From contig JAFUWZ010000016.1 in assembly GCA_017471045.1 (NCBI GenBank), forward strand, positions 1 through 52,360: a stretch of DNA of 52,360 bases, in the 5' to 3' direction. Within the stretch, counting starts at the first letter, position 1, and each line of letters begins with the position of its first letter. The notes under the pieces are model-generated. The model saw only the letters and a list, made by a program, of their open reading frames with translations. It ran no database searches and was not told where the DNA came from. Origin of the DNA: Bacteroidales bacterium. Lineage in GTDB: Bacteria; Bacteroidota; Bacteroidia; Bacteroidales; UBA932. The position numbers were made by a program, and so were the translations under genes. Positions 12,586 to 20,364 of the stretch are shown one piece after another.

Positions 12586-15500
12586 TTAGAAGACCAGCTT
12601 CACATTGGCACCGACCGTGCGGACGGAAGGTGCGGAGTAATACTCACCGTACTGGGAAGTCAGATCGTTACCGTAGTTGGTGTTGTCCGGATCGATCAGG
12701 CCCTGCTTGGGAGTCCACATCAGGAGATTACGTCCGACCAGACCGACAGAGACGGAGGAAAGCCAGCTGACATGCTGGAACCATCTCTCAGGCATGCGGT
12801 AGGTCAGGTTGAGCTCGCGCAGCTTGATGTAGGTCCTGTCGAGGAGTTCCTCGCGGTACTGGACGTAGTTATAGTTGGGATAGTATGCACCGTTGACGTT
12901 GTACTGCGTCGTGACAGGCAGGTTGTTCTCCTTATACCCGCCTCCGTCGACGGCAACGACGGAGTGAGGCCAAACCCAGGGATCACGCAGGTTGTACATC
13001 GTCTCCTCGGCATTGCCGTCGAACAGGACGATACCCTTCGTAGCGGAATACATCAGACCGCCCTTGCGATAGTCAAAGCTGGCACCGAAAGAAAGATTCT
13101 TGTAACGGAGGTTGGTGTTCAGACCCATCGTGAAGTCGGGATCGGCCTTGCCCAGCGTCTCATACTTCGTGTTGTCATAAGTCGGAAGACCTGTCGCAGC
13201 ATTGACGATGGTATAACCGTAGTAAGGGCTGTTCTGGTCCTCGACCGTGTTGATCTTGTAATCTACCCAGGTGGCGATGGACTCGCCGACGATAGACTTA
13301 AGCTGGGGACCGGAGGTCAGGCCATAGATCGAATATTCCGTCACATCGTCCCAAAGGGCTTCCACTTTGTTGACGTTCTTGGAGAAAGTGTAAGCGACAT
13401 CCCACTCGAAGTCCTTGGTCCGGACCGGGACGACACCGACAGTCAGCTCGACACCGCGGTTGCGGATCTTACCGACGTTGCGGACCGCGGAAGTATAACC
13501 GGACTCGGGAGCGAGCGTCGCTTGTACGATTTGATTTTCCGTAATCTTGTCATAAAAAGCGAGGTCGAAGTTCAAGCGGTTGTTGAAGAAGCGGGCATCG
13601 ATACCCAGTTCGGCCTCCGTGGAGATCTCGGGCATAAGGGTCGTGTTAGGGACGCGGGTGCTCCGGATCAGGCCGACATAGCTGTTGAGCGGGAAAGTCA
13701 GGCTTCCGAAGGAGAAAGCACCGGACCCCAGGGTGTAATACGAAGACGTATAATAGGTAGGCGCGTCATTACCGGTCTTTCCGTATCCGCCGCGGAGTTT
13801 GAGGAAACTCAGCACATCATTCTTCATGGCGGGGAAAAGATCCGTCAGGATCACGGAAGCGTTGGCACCCCAATAAAAGAAGGAATTCTTGTCGATCGGG
13901 AGTGTGGAAGACCAGTCATTACGGGCGGAAAGGGTAAGATACACGGCATCTTTCCAGCCGAAGTCGACCTGGCCGTAAGCACCGATCAGACGGCGCATCG
14001 AACGGCTGGCACTGGCCTCCGGGATCGCACCGCTGGTGTTCAGGAGACTGGCCCAGCCATCGACAGCCAGACCGTTGAGCGAACCGCTGAGGCTTTGGGA
14101 AGCACGCTGGTTGGCATTGACACCCGCCACTCCGTGAATGGACCAGTCCTCACCGATCCGGTAGTCGGCATTGAGGAACACGTTGCCGTCCAGCTGGGAA
14201 GAGCGTACCGCATACTGTTCGAAGGTCCCGTTTTCGGGAGAGGCGCCCTCGTCGGCTGCATAGGAGCCGGGATTGAAGGTCCAGAGGTTGTTGAATTCCT
14301 TCTCGATATAGTTGGTCACGTCGAGGCCGCCGCGGGCGATCAGCTGGAGACCCTTGATGATCTGGAGGCCGAACTCGGCATTGCCATAGACACGGTCGTC
14401 GGTATAGTCACCCCAGTTGTTGTCCAGGATCCACCAGGGGTTCTGGGCATACGGGGTATAGAAGTTGTCGGCATTGTTATAGATGTTGTGCCAATCCCGG
14501 AGCTCGGCATAATCCACGTTTACGGGATATTGGAGAATGTCCTGATAAATCGTCGATCCGTTCTGCCCCTGGCCGGTCATTCCGTTGTGGATCTCCTTGC
14601 GGATATAGTTCATCGCATAGTTGAGCCAGGCGAGGCCGTCCTTGATCTTCGTGTTGCCGCGGAAAGAGAAGTTGTGACGCTTGTAGATGTCGCTGTTGCC
14701 GGGCAGGATGCCGTTGGAATAAATGTTTCCATAAGAAACAATGAAGCCTGTGGACTTGCTGCCGCCTTGAAGCGTAACGGTGTTGTTGGTCTCGAAGCCG
14801 GTCGAATAAAAATTCTTCAGCGAATTGGGCTTGTATTCAAACTTGGTGTAAGAAGGATCCGCACCGTTGTACCAAGAGGCACCCGGACGCCACTCTATCT
14901 CACGGCCATCGAGCAAGTTACCCCAGGAGCCATTCTCCGTGGGAGAGTAGTTGACAAAGACGTTGGCACCGTCATAGTCGTAGAACCAGCCTTGTCCGAA
15001 CTTGTTCTGCAACTGAGGAATACGCAGGACACTGCTGGCCTGGACCGATCCGTCGAATGTAACCTTGACGGTCTCGTTCTGCTGGCCGCGCTTGGTGGTG
15101 ATCAGGACGGCGCCGTTGCCGGCACGCGAACCGTAGAGGGCCGTAGCGGACGCGCCCTTCAGGATGGTGATGGACTCGATGTCCTCGGGGTTGATATCCG
15201 CAGCCTGGCTACCGAAGTCGATGGAGTTGTTGAGATCCTGGACACCCATCGTGCCGTTGGACATCGGGATGCCGTCCACGACATAGAGCGGAGAGTTGCT
15301 CGAGAAGGACGAATAACCGCGGACAATCACTTTCTGGGAGGTACCCGTCGCACCGGCCGAGGAAATCTGGACACCGGCGACCTTGCCGGACAAGCCGGAA
15401 AGAGCGTCGGCGGCGTGTCCTTTCGTGATTTCATCCGAACGGACGGTCGTGGAGGCATAGCCGAGGGTCTTTTCCTGGCGGGTCATACCCGTTGCGGTGA

Positions 15501-15813
15501 CCACGACCTCGTCCAGGCCGATGGCGTCTTCTACCATCTGGACATTGATCGTCGGCTTGCCGTCGTAAGTGACAAGGACATCACGCATACCGAAGAAATT
15601 GAACTTGACGGCATCCCCTTCGCGGACGGAGAGGGAATACTCTCCCTTCGCATCCGTGACGGTGCCGACGTTCGTACCCTCGATGTACACGTAAACGCCC
15701 GGGAGCGGCGCTCCCGAAGGATCGGTTACGGTACCGGATACTTGTGTCTGGGCAAATGCGACACCGGCCGCCGCCCACAAGACACTGATCGTAAGTACGA
15801 GTTTCTTGAACAT
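12586..15813 (-). CDS. SusC/RagA-type TonB-dependent outer-membrane transporter (left operon)
   Basis: A 1075-residue protein. In order: signal peptide (MFKKLVLTISVLWAAAGVAFAQ), a carboxypeptidase-regulatory-like domain (about 22-100, VSGTVTDPSGAPLPGVYV), the DEVVVTATG segment, the plug domain (about 110-225, including PLYVVDGIPM and ILKGASATALYGSRAGNGAVLITTK, the SusC signature), then a long beta-barrel. It imports ligand through the outer membrane using TonB energy, with the downstream SusD lid. The start at 15813 fits the signal peptide; an upstream in-frame ATG at 15867 adds 18 unlikely residues. No good -7 box is seen between this start and the left inverted repeat, so it may be silent in the orientation shown. 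Confidence 0.95.
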   Translation of the reverse strand: MFKKLVLTISVLWAAAGVAFAQTQVSGTVTDPSGAPLPGVYVYIEGTNVGTVTDAKGEYSLSVREGDAVKFNFFGMRDVLVTYDGKPTINVQMVEDAIGLDEVVVTATGMTRQEKTLGYASTTVRSDEITKGHAADALSGLSGKVAGVQISSAGATGTSQKVIVRGYSSFSSNSPLYVVDGIPMSNGTMGVQDLNNSIDFGSQAADINPEDIESITILKGASATALYGSRAGNGAVLITTKRGQQNETVKVTFDGSVQASSVLRIPQLQNKFGQGWFYDYDGANVFVNYSPTENGSWGNLLDGREIEWRPGASWYNGADPSYTKFEYKPNSLKNFYSTGFETNNTVTLQGGSKSTGFIVSYGNIYSNGILPGNSDIYKRHNFSFRGNTKIKDGLAWLNYAMNYIRKEIHNGMTGQGQNGSTIYQDILQYPVNVDYAELRDWHNIYNNADNFYTPYAQNPWWILDNNWGDYTDDRVYGNAEFGLQIIKGLQLIARGGLDVTNYIEKEFNNLWTFNPGSYAADEGASPENGTFEQYAVRSSQLDGNVFLNADYRIGEDWSIHGVAGVNANQRASQSLSGSLNGLAVDGWASLLNTSGAIPEASASRSMRRLIGAYGQVDFGWKDAVYLTLSARNDWSSTLPIDKNSFFYWGANASVILTDLFPAMKNDVLSFLKLRGGYGKTGNDAPTYYTSSYYTLGSGAFSFGSLTFPLNSYVGLIRSTRVPNTTLMPEISTEAELGIDARFFNNRLNFDLAFYDKITENQIVQATLAPESGYTSAVRNVGKIRNRGVELTVGVVPVRTKDFEWDVAYTFSKNVNKVEALWDDVTEYSIYGLTSGPQLKSIVGESIATWVDYKINTVEDQNSPYYGYTIVNAATGLPTYDNTKYETLGKADPDFTMGLNTNLRYKNLSFGASFDYRKGGLMYSATKGIVLFDGNAEETMYNLRDPWVWPHSVVAVDGGGYKENNLPVTTQYNVNGAYYPNYNYVQYREELLDRTYIKLRELNLTYRMPERWFQHVSWLSSVSVGLVGRNLLMWTPKQGLIDPDNTNYGNDLTSQYGEYYSAPSVRTVGANVKLVF

Positions 15814-15917
15814 TTTGTAATGAATTAGGTTAATAAAACAGTTTTTTTTCTTGTCCCATTCCGACACAAAAAAACGGTCGTTTATTATTATGTTCCCTGA
15901 TAAAAACAGAAAGCCTT
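15814..15917. other. Left junction between the SusC start and the recombinase gene
   Basis: This short AT-rich gap holds the left inverted repeat (15873-15892). I found no TAnnTTTG box reading leftwards towards SusC. Rightwards there are only 25 bases between the repeat and the recombinase ATG, too few for an internal promoter, so any recombinase promoter must overlap the repeat or lie outside it. Confidence 0.6.
15873..15892 (+). repeat. Left inverted repeat, putative invertase crossover site
   Basis: The first 16 bases, AACGGTCGTTTATTAT, occur exactly as the reverse complement at 16720-16735; allowing one mismatch the match extends to 20 bases (19 of 20). The core AACG-GT-CGTT (15873-15882) is a dyad around an asymmetric GT dinucleotide, as in serine-recombinase sites that are cut with a 2-base stagger. 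It resembles, from memory, the ARACG-NN-CGT type core of Bacteroides Mpi-controlled invertible promoters. Confidence 0.8.
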
Positions 15918-16520
15918 ATGATTTATGCTTACATCCGGGTCAGCACCGAAATGCAGACCTTCGAGGTACAGAAGTACGAGATTGAGAACTATTGTGCGGG
16001 GCACGGCCTGCATGTGGACCAATGGTGCCTGGAGACCGTCTCAGGCACGCGCTCCGTGGAGAAACGGAGCCTGGGAAAGCTGCTCCGGCGGATGCGGGAG
16101 GGGGATCAGCTCCTCTGTACGGAAATCTCCCGCCTGGGGCGCAACATGATGATGGTGATGGCCATCTTGAACACTTGCTCTTCCAAGGGGATCGCCATCC
16201 ACTCGATCAAAGACAATTTTGACTTGTCAGACACCATCAATGCCAAGATCATCGCATTCTGTTTTGCACTGGCGGCGGAAATCGAGCGGAACCTGATCTC
16301 GCAGCGCACGCGCGAAGCCCTGGCGGTCAAGCGCCAGGCCGGCATCCGGCTCGGGCGTCCGCCCGGACGATCGTCCAAGAAAACGCAGTTTCTTCAGCGA
16401 AGGGCCGAAGTCCAGCAATGGTTGGCGTCCGGTTTAAAGATGAAAGACGCCGCGCGGCGTCTTGGGATCCATGAAAATACGCTACGTACCTATCTTACAA
16501 GTACCTCAATAGAAAAATAA
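15918..16520 (+). CDS. mpi: Serine DNA invertase, Mpi/Hin-like
   Basis: A 200-residue small serine recombinase. The catalytic domain begins MIYAYIRVSTEMQT, with the nucleophile Ser at position 9. The LCTEISRLGRNMMMVM segment contains the conserved active-site 'SRLGRN' arginines, and the long helix with FALAAEIERNLISQRTREAL follows. The C-terminal part (about 155-195) is a resolvase-type helix-turn-helix (MKDAARRLGIHENTLRTYL). The size and the RLGRPPG linker match invertases such as Hin, Gin and Bacteroides Mpi. The gene lies inside the inverted repeats at 15873-15892 and 16716-16735, so inversion would flip the gene itself. The family is certain; inversion as its action is inferred from the flanking sites. 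Confidence 0.93.
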   Translation: MIYAYIRVSTEMQTFEVQKYEIENYCAGHGLHVDQWCLETVSGTRSVEKRSLGKLLRRMREGDQLLCTEISRLGRNMMMVMAILNTCSSKGIAIHSIKDNFDLSDTINAKIIAFCFALAAEIERNLISQRTREALAVKRQAGIRLGRPPGRSSKKTQFLQRRAEVQQWLASGLKMKDAARRLGIHENTLRTYLTSTSIEK

Positions 16521-16671
16521 ATTTTTTATTAAAATATTTATGTTTCTATTTGAAAGGATAATTGGTCATAAAATTTCATTTTTTAACCTTTAAGCTCAAA
16601 ACTACAGCTTCTTTTAAAGAAAGACACTCAAAAAATAAGCGCAAGTGTCAATATCTCAGCACGTTTTAAGA

Positions 16672-16703
16672 TTTGCATATTATAAAATTATTTGCAACCT
16701 TTG
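16672..16703 (+). promoter_or_regulatory. Outward promoter inside the invertible segment
   Basis: TTTG at 16672-16675, then 20 bases, then AACCTTTG at 16696-16703. This fits the Bacteroidetes pattern TTTG-N19-21-TAnnTTTG with one mismatch, the first base of the -7 box. Transcription would start near 16710, just inside the right repeat, and read into the SusC gene at 16827. Flipping the segment would point the same promoter at the left SusC gene. Confidence 0.6.
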
Positions 16704-16715
16704 TCAGCAAAGTTG

Positions 16716-16735
16716 CATCATAATAAACGACCGTT
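16716..16735 (-). repeat. Right inverted repeat, putative invertase crossover site
   Basis: The reverse complement of the left repeat, 19 of 20 bases, with 16720-16735 exact. The dyad core AACG-AC-CGTT is at 16726-16735, so its central dinucleotide is in opposite orientation to the left site. This geometry gives inversion rather than deletion. Centre-to-centre distance to the left site is about 853 bases. Confidence 0.8.
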
Positions 16736-16743
16736 AATTGTTT

Positions 16744-16758
16744 CTGCCCTGGGGGCAG
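16744..16758 (+). other. Short GC hairpin in the right SusC leader
   Basis: CTGCCC (16744-16749) pairs with GGGCAG (16753-16758) around TGG, eight bases beyond the right repeat and 68 bases before the SusC ATG. No similar hairpin is seen on the left side. It could affect leader stability or translation; no T-run follows, so it is not a simple terminator. Confidence 0.4.
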
Positions 16759-16826
16759 GATGCGTAAATGTTAGGAATGATAAAGAATTTAACACTTCTT
16801 TTTGTTTAATTTAACCTTTCATGCTT

Positions 16827-19800
16827 ATGAAAAAAGCACAATTGTTCATGGCGTGTTTGCTGATGACGATTTCCGCGGCCGTGTTCGCTCAGAGCGTCAC
16901 GGTCAAGGGTGTGGTTACCGATGCGTCCAATGGTGAGCCGTTGGTCGGTGCCGCCGTCGTCGTCAAAGGAAACGCCACCGCGTATGCGCTGACGGATGCC
17001 GAAGGTGTTTACACCGTTGTCGCCAACACGCAGGATGTCCTTGTGGTCAGCAACATGGGCTACAAGACGCAGGAGGTGCCCGTCAACGGACGCGCCCTGA
17101 TCGGGATCGCCCTCGAACCCGATTCCGAATTCCTCGACGATGTCCTGGTCGTCGCTTATGGTACGGCTTCCAAAGCCGCCTTTACCGGATCTGCGACGCA
17201 GGTCAAGGGTGAAGAGATCGCCAAGGTCTCCAAGGAGTCCGTCGATAAAGGCCTGATCGGCCGTGTCTCCGGTGTCCGTATCGCTTCCGATAACGGTGAC
17301 CCGGGTTCCGCCGGATCGGTCCAGATCCGTGGCGTCGGTTCCATCTCCGCCAGCACCACCCCGTTGTATGTGATCGACGGCGTGATCCTGGATCCCTCCA
17401 CGACCGGTGACATCTCCGCCGGCTACAAGAGTACCGCCATGCTGAACAGCATCAACCCGGACGATATCGAGTCCATGACCGTCCTGAAGGATGCTGCCGC
17501 CGCCTCCCTGTACGGAAGCCGCGCCGCCAACGGTGTCATCATCATCACCACCAAGAAGGGTCAGGTCGGCAAGACCACCATCACCTACACCGGTGAGGCC
17601 GGTATCACCCAGCTGGCCAATTTCAAGGCCTTCGACATCATGGACGGCCCGACCTTCATGCAGTGGGTCGCTGATTCCTATGACGGCTACTATCACGAGT
17701 ATGGCGGAACCGATCTCGGCTATGTCACGGTGGATGACCTGAAAGAGGACGGCTGGTTCTGGGATCCTTCGGGAGAAACCAGTACGAAGTGGCAGCACGA
17801 AGTGTTCCGCAACGCCCTCACGACCAACCATCAGATCGGTATCAGCGGCGGTAACGAGAATACCCAGGTCTACGCCGGTCTCGGTTTCACCAAGAACCAG
17901 GGTATCGTCATCGGTTCGAACTACCAGCGTTTCTCCGGCCGTGTCAATGTGGATCACCGGATCACTCCCTGGCTCAAGGCTTCTGTCCGCCAGATGATTT
18001 CCTTCAATACCACGAACGGTTACAACGACCAAAGCGACCAAGGGCAGGGCTGGGGCAACTCCACGCCGACTTCTTCGATTTTCCAGCAGGATCCGACCGC
18101 TCCGTCGAAGGACGAGGACGGCGGCTGGCTCAATGGAACTTCCTGGTCCGGCGGCGTAGATAACCCTCACCTCGCTTTCGAGGACAATTCCTACGAGTAT
18201 TTCAACACCAACACGACCCGCAGCCTGTCCAACGTGGATGTCACGCTGAACTTCGCGCCCTGGCTCTATCTGACCAACAGCACGGGTTATGACTGGACCG
18301 ACAGCCGCCAGTACATGTGGTGGGGTCCTACTTCCGTGGACGGAGGCTCCTACACGGGCTTGAAGAACGAGTACGATTTCCAGTCCAAGACGCTCAGCAA
18401 CTCCGCTGTCCTGCACTTCAACAAGGACTTCGGCCAGCACAATGTCTCCGCCCTCGCCGGTTATGAGTATTCCGACCACTATGCGGATTATCTCTATGCC
18501 AGCGCCAGCGTTTATTCCCGCGACGACATGACCGCCCTGGATCTGGGTACCCACAGGGGCGTCGGCGGTGCGCAGTACCGCGCCGTGATGAAGAGCTTCC
18601 TCGCGAGTGCCAACTACAACTTCGCCGACAAGTACTATCTGTCCGCTTCGTTCCGTCGGGACGGTTCGTCCCGCCTGAGCGCTGACCACCGCTGGGCCAA
18701 CTTCTGGTCCGTTTCCGCGGCCTGGCGCCTGAGCAAGGAAGGTTTCCTCGAGGGCAATCCGCTCTTCACGGACTTCAAGGTCAAGGCTTCCTATGGTACC
18801 AACGGTAACCTGCCGGGCGGGTACTATCCTTACATGGGCCTCTACAGCCTGGGTGCCAAGTATGCCGACGGTGCCGCCATTTACTGGTCTACGATCGGCA
18901 ATGATGCCCTGACCTGGGAGAAATCCAACAACTTCAACGTCGGTTTCGAATGGAACTTGTACAACCGTGTCATGCTCGGAGTCGAGTATTACAACAAGTA
19001 CACCAGCTCCCTGCTCTTCAGCCGTCCTGCCTCCATCGTATCCGGCTTCAGCGGCTACACCGACAACATCGGCAACCTGTCCAACTCCGGTATCGAACTG
19101 GAGCTGAGCTCCAAGAACATCCAGACCGAGGATTTCTCCTGGACGACGGACTTCAATTTCACCTGGCAGAAGAATGTCATCAAGTCCCTCCCGGATCATG
19201 AGGATGTCGGATACGGCGATGGCAACATGTACCTCCTCCGCGAAGGCGAGTCGATGTACACTTTCTATCTTCCTGTCATGAAGGGTGTCAACCCCGAGAC
19301 CGGTCTTGCCGAGTTCTGGGTGGATCCGGAAGATGAGAGCAAGGGCGTGACCAACTACTATATTGAAGCTGCGCCGACGATCGTCGGCAAAGCGCTGCCG
19401 GACTTCATCGGAGGTATGACCAACACCCTCCAGTGGAAGAACCTCGACCTGTCCTTCCTGATCTCCTATCAGTTTGGCGGCAGCCTCTTCGACTATATGG
19501 AGTACTTCACCGTCAGTGACGGTATGCGCATGGGTTCCTTCAACCAGCTGGCCAAGGCCGCTGACTATTGGACCCCGGAGCATACGGATGCCAAGTGGCC
19601 CCGCGTCATCTATGGCAACCCTTACCGTTCCGACCGCTGGTCCACGCGTCATATCAAGTCCACGGACAACATCCGTCTCCGTGAGGTGACCCTCGGCTAT
19701 ACGATCCCCTTCAAGAAGGTGCTCGAGAGCCTCCGCGTGTATGTTCGCGCTACCAACCCGCTGATGATCTGGTCCGCGACGCCGGATGTCGATCCCGATG

Positions 19801-20339
19801 TCCCGATCAACGGTTACCGCACGGTTGACGTGCCGGTCACCCGTTCCTTCGTCGCCGGTCTGAACTTCACGCTGGGTGCAAAGGCTGTCTCCGCCCCTCG
19901 CGCTGCGGTCACTCCGGAAATCCGGGAGATCGTCCGCGAAGTGGTCAAGGAGAAGGTGGTCGAGAAGCCCGTGGAAAAGGTGGTCGAGAAAGTGGTCTTC
20001 AAGGGTTCCAACTTCGACGGACTCTATGAAGATGACCTGTACTTCCTGATCGGCAAGGCGGATCTCCGTCCGGACGAGGCGTTCAAGCTCGGCCGTATCT
20101 GCCAGATCCTGAAGGACAACCCGGATGCCAAGATCGCCGTCACCGGTTATGCCGACAGCGGAACCGGTAACAACGACATCAACAAGACCCTCTCCGAGCA
20201 GCGTGCCGCTGTCGTGGCCGACATGCTCCAGAAGGCCGGCATTGCCGCCAGCCGTATCACTTCCGCCGCTGCGGGTACCGACAAGGATGCTTCCGCCTCC
20301 CCTGAGTCCAACCGTGTGGCTGTCTGCATCGTTAAATAA
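16827..20339 (+). CDS. SusC/RagA-type TonB-dependent transporter with C-terminal OmpA-like domain (right operon)
   Basis: A 1170-residue protein. In order: signal peptide (MKKAQLFMACLLMTISAAVFAQ), carboxypeptidase-regulatory-like domain (about 23-100), plug (about 105-225, PLYVIDGVILD and VLKDAAAASLYGSRAANGVIIITTKKG), beta-barrel to about residue 1020, then a Val/Lys/Glu-rich linker (about 1031-1058) and an OmpA/MotB-like domain (about 1062-1170). The OmpA part keeps the peptidoglycan-binding Asp (D1110 in YADSGTG) and Arg (R1126 in LSEQRAAVV). SusC proteins normally end with the last barrel strand, so this one is predicted to grip the cell wall. The start at 16827 is preferred over 16821 because of the signal peptide. 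It is the first gene downstream of the outward promoter. Confidence 0.94.
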   Translation: MKKAQLFMACLLMTISAAVFAQSVTVKGVVTDASNGEPLVGAAVVVKGNATAYALTDAEGVYTVVANTQDVLVVSNMGYKTQEVPVNGRALIGIALEPDSEFLDDVLVVAYGTASKAAFTGSATQVKGEEIAKVSKESVDKGLIGRVSGVRIASDNGDPGSAGSVQIRGVGSISASTTPLYVIDGVILDPSTTGDISAGYKSTAMLNSINPDDIESMTVLKDAAAASLYGSRAANGVIIITTKKGQVGKTTITYTGEAGITQLANFKAFDIMDGPTFMQWVADSYDGYYHEYGGTDLGYVTVDDLKEDGWFWDPSGETSTKWQHEVFRNALTTNHQIGISGGNENTQVYAGLGFTKNQGIVIGSNYQRFSGRVNVDHRITPWLKASVRQMISFNTTNGYNDQSDQGQGWGNSTPTSSIFQQDPTAPSKDEDGGWLNGTSWSGGVDNPHLAFEDNSYEYFNTNTTRSLSNVDVTLNFAPWLYLTNSTGYDWTDSRQYMWWGPTSVDGGSYTGLKNEYDFQSKTLSNSAVLHFNKDFGQHNVSALAGYEYSDHYADYLYASASVYSRDDMTALDLGTHRGVGGAQYRAVMKSFLASANYNFADKYYLSASFRRDGSSRLSADHRWANFWSVSAAWRLSKEGFLEGNPLFTDFKVKASYGTNGNLPGGYYPYMGLYSLGAKYADGAAIYWSTIGNDALTWEKSNNFNVGFEWNLYNRVMLGVEYYNKYTSSLLFSRPASIVSGFSGYTDNIGNLSNSGIELELSSKNIQTEDFSWTTDFNFTWQKNVIKSLPDHEDVGYGDGNMYLLREGESMYTFYLPVMKGVNPETGLAEFWVDPEDESKGVTNYYIEAAPTIVGKALPDFIGGMTNTLQWKNLDLSFLISYQFGGSLFDYMEYFTVSDGMRMGSFNQLAKAADYWTPEHTDAKWPRVIYGNPYRSDRWSTRHIKSTDNIRLREVTLGYTIPFKKVLESLRVYVRATNPLMIWSATPDVDPDVPINGYRTVDVPVTRSFVAGLNFTLGAKAVSAPRAAVTPEIREIVREVVKEKVVEKPVEKVVEKVVFKGSNFDGLYEDDLYFLIGKADLRPDEAFKLGRICQILKDNPDAKIAVTGYADSGTGNNDINKTLSEQRAAVVADMLQKAGIAASRITSAAAGTDKDASASPESNRVAVCIVK

Positions 20340-20364
20340 GTAAGACTCTCAGAACATACGAATT

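Larger units (their letters stand above)
16521..16826. other. AT-rich regulatory region between recombinase and right SusC
   Basis: This gap is much more AT-rich than the surrounding genes. From left to right it holds: a palindrome TTCTTT-T-AAAGAA (16609-16621); an inverted repeat GACACT/AGTGTC (16623-16628 and 16644-16649), both possible operators; the outward promoter (16672-16703); the right inverted repeat (16716-16735); and a small hairpin (16744-16758) in the presumed leader. No gene is seen. Confidence 0.7.

Noticed and set aside
12076-15828. A 1250-codon open frame antisense to the left SusC gene
   Set aside because: It mirrors the SusC coding phase in GC-rich DNA; the SusC frame has signal peptide, plug and barrel motifs, while the antisense translation has no recognisable domain.
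16521-16671. A promoter reading leftwards towards the left SusC inside the segment
   Set aside because: No TAnnTTTG box in that direction at a usable distance; it would also need to read through the whole recombinase gene.
16806-19652. A 948-codon open frame antisense to the right SusC
   Set aside because: Same codon-phase shadow effect; no domain, signal or plausible start context.
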